Of a stretch of DNA of 64,000 nucleotides, positions 47,507-56,947 are shown in pieces. Under the pieces are notes generated by a model. It ran no database searches. It had not been told where the DNA came from and saw only the letters and a program-made list of their open reading frames with translations. The DNA comes from Clostridiales bacterium (lineage in GTDB: Bacteria > Bacillota > Clostridia > Oscillospirales > Acutalibacteraceae): assembly GCA_012839185.1 (NCBI GenBank), contig DUNU01000020.1, forward strand, positions 1 through 64,000. The letters run 5' to 3'. Both the position numbers and the translations under genes were made by a program. Each line of letters begins with the position of its first letter. The stretch's first letter is position 1.

Positions 47507-50011
47507 CTACGCCGTTTCGGTGCTTGCGGCTTTTTGAAGACCTAAGATTTCAATAGCATCTTCACGCATTTTATACTTAAGAATTTTGCCGGCGGCGTTC
47601 ATCGGGAATGACTTGACAAAGTGGAAATAGCGGGGGACTTTGTGGCGGGCAATTCTCTCCATGCAGTAAGTTCTGATGTCGTCTTCGGTTGAGGTGTCGC
47701 CGTCTTTAAGCACAATCCAAGCCATTGCCTCTTCGCCGTATTGCTCGTCCGGAACACCGATAACCTGAACGTCCTTGACTGCGGGGCAGGTGTAGAGGAA
47801 GTCCTCAATCTCTTTCGGATAAAGGTTTTCGCCGCCGCGGATAATCATATCCTTAAGACGACCGGTAATGCGGTAATTTCCCTCCGGAGTGCGACAGGCA
47901 AGGTCGCCGGTGTGAAGCCAGCCGTCTGCATCTATTGCGGCTGCGGTTGCTTCGGGCATTTTGTAATAGCCTTTCATGATGTTATAACCGCGTGCGACAA
48001 ATTCGCCGGTTACATTGTCGGGCAAGTCCTCGCCGGTTTCGGGATCTACGATTTTACATTCAATCTCGGGCAAAGCACGACCGACAGTGCTGACACGGAC
48101 TTCAAGACTGTCTTCCGCCGAACTCATCGTGCAACCGGGAGAAGATTCGGTCTGACCGTAAACAATCGTAATCTCCGACATATTCATCTTATCGACAACA
48201 CGTTGCATAATTTCAATCGGGCAGGGGCTTCCCGCCATGATACCGGTACGCATATAACTGAAATCGGTTTTATCGAAATTCGGATTTTCGAGCATTGCGA
48301 TAAACATTGTCGGAACGCCGTGGCAGGCGGTAATCTTTTCCTGATTTATGCAGGCGAGAGCGGATTTTGCACTGAAATAGGGTAGCGGAAGAATGGTAGT
48401 GCCGTGCGTCATTGCCGCAGTCATGGCAAGAACCATACCGAAACAGTGGAACATAGGAACATGAATCAAAAGTCTGTCCGCCGTGGACAAATCCATTCTG
48501 TCGCCGATACATTTTCCGTTGTTTACTATATTGTAGTGGGTGAGCATAACGCCCTTCGGGAAGCCCGTTGTTCCGGATGTATATTGCATATTTGCAACGT
48601 CATTGGGGTCAATGTTGTCAGCACGACGTTGTACTTCCGAAAGGGGAACTAAATTATGACGTTTGAGTGCCTCTTCAAAAGTGAGACAGCCCTTTTTCTT
48701 AAAGCCGACGGTAATAACATTACGCAGGAAGGGAAGACGTTTTGAATGAAGCTGTTCGCCGGGTTTGGTATGTTCAAGTTCGGGACAAATTTCACTGATA
48801 ATACCGGAATAATCGGAATCACGGCAGTTTTCAATCATAATAAGAGTATGAGCATCGCTCTGTTTCAAGAGGTATTCCGCCTCGTGAATTTTGTATGCGG
48901 TGTTCATCGTAACCAAAACGGCACCGATTTTCGTTGTTGCCCAGAAAGAAATAAACCATTCGGGCAGATTAGTTGCCCAAACTGCAACGTGCGAACCTTC
49001 TTTTACGCCGAGTGAAATTAACGCACGTGCAAAGTCATCGACATCATCACGAAATTGTGCGTAAGTGCGGGTATAATCAAGTGTCGTGTACTTAAATGCG
49101 TACTGGTCGGGAAATTCTTCAACCATTCTGTCAAGCACCTGCGGGAAAGTTTTGCTTATAAGAATATCCTTTTTCCATGGATATTGACCGTCACCGCGTT
49201 TGCTTGAATATAGAGATGATTTTCTTCTTGACGGAAGCTCAAAACGGAGCATAAAATTATAGAAATGAGCAAAAATAATTTCGGGGTCGTCAATGTCTTG
49301 GAGCCATTCGGGTGTCCATTCAAGAGAAATGAAGCCGTCATAATTGATTGATTTGAGTGCATTCATAAAGTCCAAAACGGGCAAATCTCCGTTGCCGATA
49401 AGACAATATTCGCCGTCTTTGCTGTCTTTTATGTGGACATGACGGACGTAAGCACCCAAGTTTTCAATCGTTTTTGCAGGTGTTTCGTTGTTGAAGAAAT
49501 AGGGATGATGAAAATCCCAAAGTGCAGCCAGATTGTCGTTTGCGAAAGAGTTAAGAATTTCACGAAGATAGGCTGTGTCAGTAAACAAACCGACCGATTC
49601 AACTAAAATGGAGACATCTTTTTCTATCGCATAGGGCAAAACCCTGCCCAAAAGAGCAATAATATTTTCGCTGTTTTCTTCGCGAGTTTTATCGTTGTCA
49701 TAGGCGTGAACACGGACATTTTTTGAACGGACATCAGCAGCAAAATCAATACATTTGATAATCTCGTTATATGATTCATCGGTGTTTTCCGCAATATCGC
49801 AGAGAGCATCTACGCAGGGAATGCGAATGTTTTTATCGTTAAGTTCGCGACGGGTGGCGGAAATATTAAGTTCATCAAATACACCGTTAATAAAGTCGTC
49901 GTCGTGAATATCATATATTTCTATTCCCGTAAAATGAAGGTCATAGGCAATATCAACGAGGGTTTTAAGTCCGTATTTCTGCCAACCTTTTGTGGAAAAA
50001 GAGAGTTTCAT
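47507..50011 (-). CDS. TIM-barrel sugar isomerase-like domain fused to an acyl-CoA synthetase
   Basis: An 834-residue fusion. Residues 1 to about 262 form an AP-endonuclease-2/xylose-isomerase-like TIM barrel, with candidate metal ligands in ILVESVG, LWDFHHPYF, HVHIKDSK and ISLEWTPEW. Residues about 285-834 are an ANL adenylating enzyme with TSGTTGFPKGV, YGQTESSP, GRLKDMIIRGGENLYP and the C-terminal catalytic Lys in NAAGKILKYK. The ligase part looks intact and resembles medium-chain acyl-CoA synthetases. Substrates are unknown. It starts by a one-base overlap (TAATG) with the LeuA-like gene and has a GAGGAGG SD inside that gene, so the two are translationally coupled. Confidence 0.9.
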   Translation of the reverse strand: MKLSFSTKGWQKYGLKTLVDIAYDLHFTGIEIYDIHDDDFINGVFDELNISATRRELNDKNIRIPCVDALCDIAENTDESYNEIIKCIDFAADVRSKNVRVHAYDNDKTREENSENIIALLGRVLPYAIEKDVSILVESVGLFTDTAYLREILNSFANDNLAALWDFHHPYFFNNETPAKTIENLGAYVRHVHIKDSKDGEYCLIGNGDLPVLDFMNALKSINYDGFISLEWTPEWLQDIDDPEIIFAHFYNFMLRFELPSRRKSSLYSSKRGDGQYPWKKDILISKTFPQVLDRMVEEFPDQYAFKYTTLDYTRTYAQFRDDVDDFARALISLGVKEGSHVAVWATNLPEWFISFWATTKIGAVLVTMNTAYKIHEAEYLLKQSDAHTLIMIENCRDSDYSGIISEICPELEHTKPGEQLHSKRLPFLRNVITVGFKKKGCLTFEEALKRHNLVPLSEVQRRADNIDPNDVANMQYTSGTTGFPKGVMLTHYNIVNNGKCIGDRMDLSTADRLLIHVPMFHCFGMVLAMTAAMTHGTTILPLPYFSAKSALACINQEKITACHGVPTMFIAMLENPNFDKTDFSYMRTGIMAGSPCPIEIMQRVVDKMNMSEITIVYGQTESSPGCTMSSAEDSLEVRVSTVGRALPEIECKIVDPETGEDLPDNVTGEFVARGYNIMKGYYKMPEATAAAIDADGWLHTGDLACRTPEGNYRITGRLKDMIIRGGENLYPKEIEDFLYTCPAVKDVQVIGVPDEQYGEEAMAWIVLKDGDTSTEDDIRTYCMERIARHKVPRYFHFVKSFPMNAAGKILKYKMREDAIEILGLQKAASTETA

Positions 50012-51402
50012 TAAGCATTCGCCTCCTCATAAACGATTTTGTTAAGAGCGTTGAGATAAGCACGTATACAGGCACTGATGATGTCAGTGGAAATACCCGT
50101 TCCGCTGTAGATTGAACCGCCTGAACGAAGGCGAACTATCGCATTGCCGACTGCACTTTGTCCCTTTGTTACGGATTGAATCTGGAAGTCGTCAAGGTCG
50201 TAGTGATGACCGATGATATTTTCAATCGCCAGAAATGCCGCATCAATCGGACCGTTTCCAATCGCAACACTTTCAATCTCTTTGCCGTCTTTTTTGAGTT
50301 TAATATGGGCGGAAGGTGTGATAAGGTTGCTGCTGTTAATAAGAAAACTTTCTAAAGTATAGGTCGGGGGAACCTGCAAAGCCGTACCCGCGATAATCGC
50401 ATCAAGTTCATTGCCGGTTACACTCTTTTTGACCGCAACACGTTTAAATTCGGTAAATACCCTCTGTTCGTCGTCTTCACTTAAATCATAACCTAAAAGA
50501 CGGGCGGCGGCAATGACTGCACCGATGTCGTCGTTAATATCAAGCAGAATACTGTTTTCTTCTTCGGTAACGACATCAACCGCCGACTCACTCTTTTTCG
50601 GATTGATAATCTGTTCAATGCGTTTTGCTGCACGATTGAGTTCGGTTATTTTAAGAGAGGCGGATATATTGATAAAATCACCACGTGTACGAATTACCGC
50701 AGAAATGGTGTCAAGGGCGGCAATTTCACCGGTCGCAACGCAGGTTTTTATTGCATTTGCACCGGCAGTCAAGGCGGAAATGGAGCAGGCGGCTGCCATT
50801 CCGATATTATCATTACACTTTACTGCAATCTTAATATTTTCGTCGATTTTTTCGGAAACCGATTTGACAAAAGCAAGAAATTCGGAGGGTACCATAATTC
50901 CTGCGTCATCGCATAATGTTACGCAATTTGCACCGGCTTCACAGGCTGTGTTGATTACACTTATGAGAAAATCAAAGTCGGCACGGGTTGCGTCCAGAGC
51001 GACAAATTCAACGTCATTGCAATACTTCTTGCATTCTTTGACAAGTTCGGTTAGCTTTTCCGGCAGGGTGCGGGCTTTAAGTCCGTAACCATATTCCATA
51101 CCGACTGTTGAAACGGGGAGAGAGACACGGAGAAATGGTTTATCAATGTTTTTAATGGCAGTCCAAGCCTTTTCGATTAGATTTACATCCCTACCGACAT
51201 CAAGACTTAGTCCTGAGAAATGTAGCAGCGGAGCAACTGTTGAAATCAGTAGCGGGTCAACTTTGTCATTGACTATGGCGGGCAGGTCGATAACATCAAC
51301 CTGACATTTGTCAAGCTGACGGATAATTTCGATTTTCTCTTTGAAACTCAGTGTTAAATCTTTTGAGCAAAGAGTACTGTCGGTTATGTAAATCTTTCGC
51401 AT
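50011..51402 (-). CDS. Catalytically degenerate LeuA-like protein with conserved regulatory domain
   Basis: A 463-residue relative of 2-isopropylmalate/homocitrate synthases. The LRDGxQ signature is replaced by LCSKDL (residues 11-16) and the metal-binding HxHND by KCNDN (195-199), so the normal divalent-metal site is absent. By contrast, the C-terminal LeuA regulatory domain is well conserved (GNGPIDAAF, and GTGISTDIISACIRAYLNALN). It may be a leucine-sensing or structural partner, not a Claisen condenser; another reaction cannot be excluded. The second ATG (51402) is preferred because AAGAAAGG then lies nine bases upstream; an ATG at 51408 is too close. Coupled to the following fusion gene. 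Confidence 0.85.
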   Translation of the reverse strand: MRKIYITDSTLCSKDLTLSFKEKIEIIRQLDKCQVDVIDLPAIVNDKVDPLLISTVAPLLHFSGLSLDVGRDVNLIEKAWTAIKNIDKPFLRVSLPVSTVGMEYGYGLKARTLPEKLTELVKECKKYCNDVEFVALDATRADFDFLISVINTACEAGANCVTLCDDAGIMVPSEFLAFVKSVSEKIDENIKIAVKCNDNIGMAAACSISALTAGANAIKTCVATGEIAALDTISAVIRTRGDFINISASLKITELNRAAKRIEQIINPKKSESAVDVVTEEENSILLDINDDIGAVIAAARLLGYDLSEDDEQRVFTEFKRVAVKKSVTGNELDAIIAGTALQVPPTYTLESFLINSSNLITPSAHIKLKKDGKEIESVAIGNGPIDAAFLAIENIIGHHYDLDDFQIQSVTKGQSAVGNAIVRLRSGGSIYSGTGISTDIISACIRAYLNALNKIVYEEANA

Positions 51403-51449
51403 GGGCATGAACCTTTCTTTCTGTGGTTTTAGATTTTGAATAAAACTGA

Positions 51450-51926
51450 TTATTCTTTATCTTCTTTTTTTTCTTTTATTTCAATAATGGATGTGCAATG
51501 GGGACATTTTGTTGCTTTTATGGGAATTTCGGATAAGCAGTAGGGACATTTTTTTGTTGTGGGAGCGGGTTTTTCGTCCTTTTTGCCGATAGTCTTCGCT
51601 TTGTTGATAAGTTTTACAAAGATGAAGATAACCAACGCCATGATTAAGAAATTAATAACGGCACTGATAAAGTTACCGTAAGCAAGAACGGAGGCACCGG
51701 CTTCTTTTGCACCTGCAAGAGTTGCATAGGTACTACCGTCAAGAGAGATAAACCAGTTGGAGAAATCAATTCCGCCGGTTATCAGTGAAATGACGGGCAT
51801 GATAATGTCATCAACAAGGGATTTGACGATGGACTGGAAAGCGGCACCGATGATAACACCGACTGCAAGGTCGATAACATTGCCTTTTAATGCAAACTCT
51901 TTAAATTCTTTTGTAAATTTTTTCAT
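51450..51926 (-). CDS. mscL: Large-conductance mechanosensitive channel with zinc-ribbon tail
   Basis: Membrane channel that opens on hypo-osmotic shock. MscL signature residues near the N-terminus ([17 protein letters not shown]) mark the first membrane helix; the second is at about residues 88-106. After it, the usual cytoplasmic bundle is replaced or extended by a zinc ribbon with Cys127, Cys130, Cys141 and Cys144, ending in a Lys/Glu tail. At 158 residues it is slightly longer than typical MscL. It lies 19 bases behind the GH5 gene on the same strand with a poor SD. Confidence 0.92.
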   Translation of the reverse strand: MKKFTKEFKEFALKGNVIDLAVGVIIGAAFQSIVKSLVDDIIMPVISLITGGIDFSNWFISLDGSTYATLAGAKEAGASVLAYGNFISAVINFLIMALVIFIFVKLINKAKTIGKKDEKPAPTTKKCPYCLSEIPIKATKCPHCTSIIEIKEKKEDKE

Positions 51927-51945
51927 ACGTGTTTTTCGTTAATTG

Positions 51946-53229
51946 TTATTTGTTGACGGTAATCCAAGGGCTTACTGTCTCATAATGACCTGAATCCTGA
52001 TAACCGTTTTCGGTACGGATTATTTCGCCCCATTTGTAGGCAATGTCTTCGGCGGTGTCGGTAACGATTTTTGCACGATAGAAGCCGTCTTTAGAGCCTT
52101 TTAAGCACCAATCGGATTCCCACATTCCATGTCCTGCTGCCTTATATGTCCATAAGAACCAGCTGTAACCGATTTTGTTCATTGAACTGAAGCAACCTTC
52201 CCAAGTTGTAGCCTTATGTGGGAAGAACTCTCCCATCATAAGCGGAACATTGAAATGATAGAATCGGGTTAAGTAGACAAAGAGTTTGAAAATGAAATCG
52301 GAGTTTTGATAGAAATGAACCTGATAAACGACATTTGTCCAGCCTTTACAGAAAGTGTGGGGAAGTGCAAAGGCAGTCCAGATACATTCGAGAGTGATGA
52401 TATGATCAGGGTCGGCAGCACGAACGGTGTCGTAAAGTCGGGTGTATATCATCTCGTTGTTTACTCTTCGATGAATTTCGGTAACGGGACAGTCGCACAT
52501 CGGTTCGTTTAACAGGTCGTACATCGCAACTGCGGGATTACCCTTAAAACGAGTGGCAATGGCAGTCCAGAGTTCGTCGGTTAAATTACGGTAAAACTCG
52601 CCTTCTTCTGTTTTGTCGTAAAGACCGCAGGAATCAGCCTTGCCGTTATGCGGAGCGTCGGAGGCAAAGCCGGGAGCACCGTGCATGTCAAGAACGACAT
52701 AAAGTCTGCGTTCTGAGCATTCGGAAACGACCCAATCGAGTTTTGAAAAATCCCATTCGCCGTTTTCATCTAAAATCTTTGTGCCGACATCATCGGAATA
52801 GAAATTTCTGTACCAGAAAGGAACGCGAACTGCATTAAATCCCATTTCGGCAATTTGGTCAAGGTCGTATTCGGTAATAAAATTGTCTTCATAGGTGTTG
52901 AGAAGCCCATAAGCCGTCTCAAGACCGAAACGCTCTATCAATGTTTCAAGCAGGGTATAGTGGTCGGAAACTTCTTCATAGGGGCAAAGCCAATCTTCCT
53001 GAATAAGCCAGCCGCCCAAATTAACACCTTGCAGGATAATCTCCTCGCCTTTTCGGTTATAGATTTTTGTGCCTTTGACGGTAAGAAAATCTTCATCGGT
53101 AAATCCGGTGTTATCGGCAGGAACATCGTCTGCGGGAACATCGCCTTCTGCTAAACCGACGGGCAAAAGGGAGATGAACATAAGCAGGCTGAGCATTACG
53201 CTGATAATGCGTAGTGAAACTTTTTTCAT
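51946..53229 (-). CDS. Exported GH5 family glycoside hydrolase
   Basis: A 427-residue secreted beta-glycanase-like enzyme. Signal peptide about 1-27 (ending VGLAEG), then a short Asp/Pro linker, then the GH5 barrel with GVNLGGWLIQEDW, FNAVRVPFWY, VVLDMHGAPG, the acid/base Glu in YDLLNEPMCD and the nucleophile Glu in LMMGEFFPH. The WLIQED start resembles exo-1,3-glucanase/cellulase-like GH5 members. No dockerin or binding module is attached. The ATG at 53229 follows AGGAGGTAT; the frame extends upstream without a better start. Confidence 0.9.
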   Translation of the reverse strand: MKKVSLRIISVMLSLLMFISLLPVGLAEGDVPADDVPADNTGFTDEDFLTVKGTKIYNRKGEEIILQGVNLGGWLIQEDWLCPYEEVSDHYTLLETLIERFGLETAYGLLNTYEDNFITEYDLDQIAEMGFNAVRVPFWYRNFYSDDVGTKILDENGEWDFSKLDWVVSECSERRLYVVLDMHGAPGFASDAPHNGKADSCGLYDKTEEGEFYRNLTDELWTAIATRFKGNPAVAMYDLLNEPMCDCPVTEIHRRVNNEMIYTRLYDTVRAADPDHIITLECIWTAFALPHTFCKGWTNVVYQVHFYQNSDFIFKLFVYLTRFYHFNVPLMMGEFFPHKATTWEGCFSSMNKIGYSWFLWTYKAAGHGMWESDWCLKGSKDGFYRAKIVTDTAEDIAYKWGEIIRTENGYQDSGHYETVSPWITVNK

Positions 53230-53261
53230 AAGTATACCTCCTGTAAATAATTTGGTAAATA

Positions 53262-53272
53262 TATTATAACAC
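53262..53272 (-). promoter_or_regulatory. Extended -10 promoter of the GH5 gene
   Basis: On the minus strand TATAAT (53268-53263) has TG one base upstream. No convincing -35 box is present. It lies 34 bases upstream of the start codon. Confidence 0.5.
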
Positions 53273-53324
53273 ATAAAAGCTAAAAAATAAACTACTTTTT
53301 TAACTTTTGACTAAATTTAATTAA

Positions 53325-53356
53325 ATAAATAAAAATGCCCGATATTTCACGGGTAT
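53325..53356 (-). terminator. Terminator after the small zinc-ribbon gene
   Basis: On the minus strand CCCG and CGGG (53353-53350, 53341-53338), with weaker flanking pairs, form a short hairpin before a T-rich run. Confidence 0.5.
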
Positions 53357-53369
53357 TTCGATGATTTAT

Positions 53370-53645
53370 TTAAGCCTCTTTGGAAGCCTTAAAACATTCA
53401 TCACAGAGAACTTCGCGACCGGGTGTCGGTTCGAAATGAACAACAGCCTCAGCACCGCATCTTGTGCAGGTGATTGTGATGTTCGGTCTTTCACCACGAC
53501 GTGCATTCTTTTTTGCCTGACGGCAAGCCTTGCAACGCTGGGGTTCATTTTCAAAGCCCTTTTCTGCATAAAATTCCTGTTCGCCGGCAGTGAAAATGAA
53601 TTCCTGACCGCAGTCCTTGCAGACGAGTGTTTTGTCTTCGTGCAT
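53370..53645 (-). CDS. Small zinc-ribbon protein
   Basis: A 91-residue protein with three Cys-rich modules: CKDCGQEF, CKACRQAKK and CTRCG...CDEC. This is the 'probable zinc-binding domain' arrangement found in many anaerobic bacteria, sometimes called zf-trcl; function is unknown, and RNA or protein binding is plausible. The start at 53645 is chosen for its GAGGT SD; the frame continues 22 codons upstream through the promoter. It has its own promoter. Confidence 0.85.
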   Translation of the reverse strand: MHEDKTLVCKDCGQEFIFTAGEQEFYAEKGFENEPQRCKACRQAKKNARRGERPNITITCTRCGAEAVVHFEPTPGREVLCDECFKASKEA

Positions 53646-53678
53646 TGTTTTACCTCGCATAAATATTTTTGCTTGTTT

Positions 53679-53707
53679 ATTATATCTTAAATTATATGAT
53701 TTGTCAA
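53679..53707 (-). promoter_or_regulatory. Consensus promoter of the zinc-ribbon gene
   Basis: On the minus strand TTGACA (53707-53702) and TATAAT (53684-53679) are perfect boxes with a 17-base spacer. The -35 box overlaps the TGA stop of the upstream membrane protein gene. Confidence 0.88.
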
Positions 53708-55128
53708 GCATATTTTAACAAAAATATAAAGAGCGTATAAACTAAGATATGAAAGGGTATCCACAGGGTGGCAGTGTTCACCAATTTGAAAAGATGTACA
53801 CCCTTTTTTCTCTCAGTTTTTATTGCTTTAATCTTCGGCGGAGAGAATAGTTCTATCCATTCAAAGAGCAAATAACCGACACCGCCGAATATCCAAGTCG
53901 CTGTCATCGAGAAGCCTTTATTTATTATATCCCATACAAATACAAGTACTGTCATGATGAGCAAACCGACCACCCAGAGCGGATAGTGTTTGAAATTTTT
54001 GTATCGGTCAAATGCACATTTCATTGCCGCAACCAAAAATAGTATCGGCAAAGTAAATATATGTGCTGTGAAAGTTGAGCCGAGAAGCACAAGACAAAGC
54101 GGAAGGACATTATAAAAAGGTCTTTCGATTGAATCGAGTACATAGTCGCTATCTTTAAGTTTCAGTTTTTCGGCTAATTTTGTTTCCGCAATAATGGTTA
54201 TCAGTAAGACGGCAAGTCCTGATACTGCGGTTAATATGATAAATATCGTATCCGCATTTTCAAAGGCTCTCCAAATTCCGTTTTTCTCAATAATTTCAAC
54301 ATGTTCATACCAAGTTTTTGAGCATAACGAAAAACCCAAAGCGATACCGAAACCGCCGAATCCGCCCAAGGTGTATTCCATCAACTTCCAGCCTTCGGTA
54401 TGCCCTTTTGAGCTTAATTTGTGAAACAGGAGTTTTCCGTTTTTCTTCGGGTTGCGGGTATAAAAATAGCAGGCAATTGCAATAAACCAACCAACAGCAC
54501 CGAATAAGGCACTAATAAGAGCGACAATGGCGGTCATATAATCAGAATGAATCATAGCCGTAATTATGATTTTGAGCAAAAACAGCAGATTTCCGCCCCA
54601 TTCTTCACGGCGAGTAGTGCTGAAATAAATTTTCGGGAACTTGCCTTTTTCTTTATTGTAGGGTTTGTTGAATATCTGAATACCTATGTTATCAACAATC
54701 AAAGAGAGGATGAAAAATATAATAATGGCTTTGGTGTCGTAAATTTTACCCGTCATTACCGAAAAAGCAAAGGAGAGCAGACCGCCGGCAATACCGAACC
54801 AGTTAAAGCCTTTTAGACAGAGACCGAAAGTCCCCTTATTGAAAAGAGTGGGTTTATCCCCTTTTTTCGTATTTAGTGCAAGACCTATTGTTTCGCCATA
54901 GGTTTCATTTCCGCCGAATGACATCGCCATCAGACCGACGGCGGCGACAATATGCCAGTTGTTCATAAGGACATCCGAGTCGGAGAAAATAACAAGCAGA
55001 ATGCCCATAATACAGCCGGGCAGCATTGCTCCCTTTTCTCCGCCGAGCAATGTCCCACGCATTGCCCAGCCGTAGCTTACGCACCATGTGGCTGCGACTA
55101 AAAATAATAAAATCTGAGTGATTGTCAT
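53704..55128 (-). CDS. Polytopic membrane protein of unknown function
   Basis: A 474-residue protein with about ten to twelve hydrophobic segments spread over the whole length. A conserved-looking luminal or loop motif, MSFGGNETYGETIGLALNTKKGDKP, follows the third segment. No transporter or enzyme family is recognised. The ATG at 55128 is chosen because it starts a membrane segment and has GAAGGA upstream; the frame extends ten codons further. It lies 61 bases after the MFS-like gene and is likely part of the same transcript. Confidence 0.8.
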   Translation of the reverse strand: MTITQILLFLVAATWCVSYGWAMRGTLLGGEKGAMLPGCIMGILLVIFSDSDVLMNNWHIVAAVGLMAMSFGGNETYGETIGLALNTKKGDKPTLFNKGTFGLCLKGFNWFGIAGGLLSFAFSVMTGKIYDTKAIIIFFILSLIVDNIGIQIFNKPYNKEKGKFPKIYFSTTRREEWGGNLLFLLKIIITAMIHSDYMTAIVALISALFGAVGWFIAIACYFYTRNPKKNGKLLFHKLSSKGHTEGWKLMEYTLGGFGGFGIALGFSLCSKTWYEHVEIIEKNGIWRAFENADTIFIILTAVSGLAVLLITIIAETKLAEKLKLKDSDYVLDSIERPFYNVLPLCLVLLGSTFTAHIFTLPILFLVAAMKCAFDRYKNFKHYPLWVVGLLIMTVLVFVWDIINKGFSMTATWIFGGVGYLLFEWIELFSPPKIKAIKTERKKGVHLFKLVNTATLWIPFHILVYTLFIFLLKYA

Positions 55129-55189
55129 AATGTATCCTTCAAGAGAAACAGCGGACAATCCAAACGGTTTGCCGCTGTTATGCGTAATT

Positions 55190-56947
55190 TTATTCGACGT
55201 CTTCGAGTTTTACGGAATAGATTTCTTCCTGAGAACCGCCCTGCAATGCAATTTTTTCGCGTCTGGCAAGAACTTTGATAACCTTTTCGTGCTTTTCGTC
55301 GGTGTAGTCCCAAAACAGTACATATGGAATAAAGCAGAGGATATGACCGACCAAATCAAAGGCTTGACCGATACACATACACATCGCACGAATATCGTCA
55401 ACGAAGAGAATGTCATAGTCTGCCGAGAAACCGACGCGGTAGAACAAAATGGGGATGATAAGCGAAATGATGGATGAAACGGGATTTGTAAGCCAAGAGA
55501 CCACGCCTGCAAAATTCTCAAGTCTTTCGCCGGAAAGGTACATCTGGTAGTCGCCGATGCGGACATTCATATCCTCCTCGGCAAGTTTAATCGCGGAGTT
55601 TATCATATCGCCGATACAAAGGACGATAAGCATTATAAGACCACTTATAAAATAGTCGTGCTTAAAGACCGTAAATGCAATGATATAGCCGGCGGATTGT
55701 CCCGCTAAAACAAGTCGTTTCGTTACAATCATCGCCTTATAGCTAAATCGTTTTCTTATCCACGGAGCCAAAAATGCACCGGGATTGCCGACGAATTTAA
55801 TTAGATGCTGAATTAGTACAAATACAAGTCCCTGCTCTCGCCAGGTGTAAATAAGAATAACGTCTTTGATTGCGAGTGAACCGTTGCCCAGTGCATCAAT
55901 CATGCCGGAAATGGCGTTGATCCAAAGATATTTGTTTTTCATAACACCGTCAATGCCATCCCAGAAGGGAATATATTTCTTCTTTTCGACGGGTGGTTGC
56001 GGGATTCGTTCCTGAATTGAACCCATGCCCTTGAACATTATGACCGTGCAGAACAAAGCCATTGTCGGAATAATGTATCTGAATGTATTTCTGTTGGTAA
56101 GACCGCCGGTATATGCAGCAATGACGGGGAGTACGGTATCAACCAAAATTGCATTTAATAAATGACTTAATTTTTCGGGATAGCAACGGACAAGCATTCT
56201 TTCATGCGGGTTGGGGGAAATTTGACCGGTAATTGCCGTTGCTCCGTTTGTAAAGCAGTACATATAGTAAAGTGTAAAGAGCAGATAAAGTTGCCAAACT
56301 CTCTCAACGAGAGGAAGCTGATATATCGGTAACCAGCAGATAAGCAGGAACAATATCATCGCGGGGATAACGTTCGGGTAAGCAAATAACTTATATCTTC
56401 CGAGTTTTTTAAGCCAACGTTTTCTGATAAATATATTTCTGAAACCGCCCCAACCGCAGACAAGCCAGTGAGCACCGAATATTTTTAGTGTCGCCCTCAT
56501 GTTTAGTCCCGGCAGATCGTTTACAAAATCGGTAAGCCACAGCGGCCAAGTTATTATTTTCGAGAAATCAAATATCAGGAATAATAAACCCAATGCTGTA
56601 AAACTCAGATATATTGTATTCAGTATCCGTTCGGTTTTCTTCGGCAGGAAGCCCAAATTGTCGTTGATTATCATATTGAGTATAGCCCAGAAATAGCCCT
56701 GAACCATAAAGAATGTACCGATAACCGAGAATGTCAGAAGGGGAATTTCGTAGTAGAAAACAACGAGCCAGCAACCCGTACCGAATGAGAGGTAGTTTAA
56801 TACTCTTTGCAGTGCGTAGTCTCCGCCGACACCGATAAAGACGGAGAGATATTCCTTATAGGGAACAAATTTACCTTTTGCCGGAATATTCCAATGGTCT
56901 TTAAATTCGTTGAACAGTTTTTTAATATCCAATTTAGTTTTTGCCAT
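55190..56947 (-). CDS. MFS-like transporter
   Basis: A 585-residue protein with about twelve membrane segments and an acidic cytoplasmic end. The layout and segments such as GDMINSAIKLAEEDMNVRIGDYQMYLSGERLE recall major facilitator or GPH-type sugar symporters, but the family signature is weak and the substrate unknown. Its start overlaps the LRR membrane protein gene by 14 bases. Together with the polytopic protein behind it, it forms an apparent three-gene envelope unit. Confidence 0.78.
   Translation of the reverse strand: MAKTKLDIKKLFNEFKDHWNIPAKGKFVPYKEYLSVFIGVGGDYALQRVLNYLSFGTGCWLVVFYYEIPLLTFSVIGTFFMVQGYFWAILNMIINDNLGFLPKKTERILNTIYLSFTALGLLFLIFDFSKIITWPLWLTDFVNDLPGLNMRATLKIFGAHWLVCGWGGFRNIFIRKRWLKKLGRYKLFAYPNVIPAMILFLLICWLPIYQLPLVERVWQLYLLFTLYYMYCFTNGATAITGQISPNPHERMLVRCYPEKLSHLLNAILVDTVLPVIAAYTGGLTNRNTFRYIIPTMALFCTVIMFKGMGSIQERIPQPPVEKKKYIPFWDGIDGVMKNKYLWINAISGMIDALGNGSLAIKDVILIYTWREQGLVFVLIQHLIKFVGNPGAFLAPWIRKRFSYKAMIVTKRLVLAGQSAGYIIAFTVFKHDYFISGLIMLIVLCIGDMINSAIKLAEEDMNVRIGDYQMYLSGERLENFAGVVSWLTNPVSSIISLIIPILFYRVGFSADYDILFVDDIRAMCMCIGQAFDLVGHILCFIPYVLFWDYTDEKHEKVIKVLARREKIALQGGSQEEIYSVKLEDVE

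Noticed and set aside
47741..48385. A 214-residue plus-strand open frame.
   Set aside because: Antisense to the conserved ligase domain of the fusion gene; codon pattern is that of a shadow frame.
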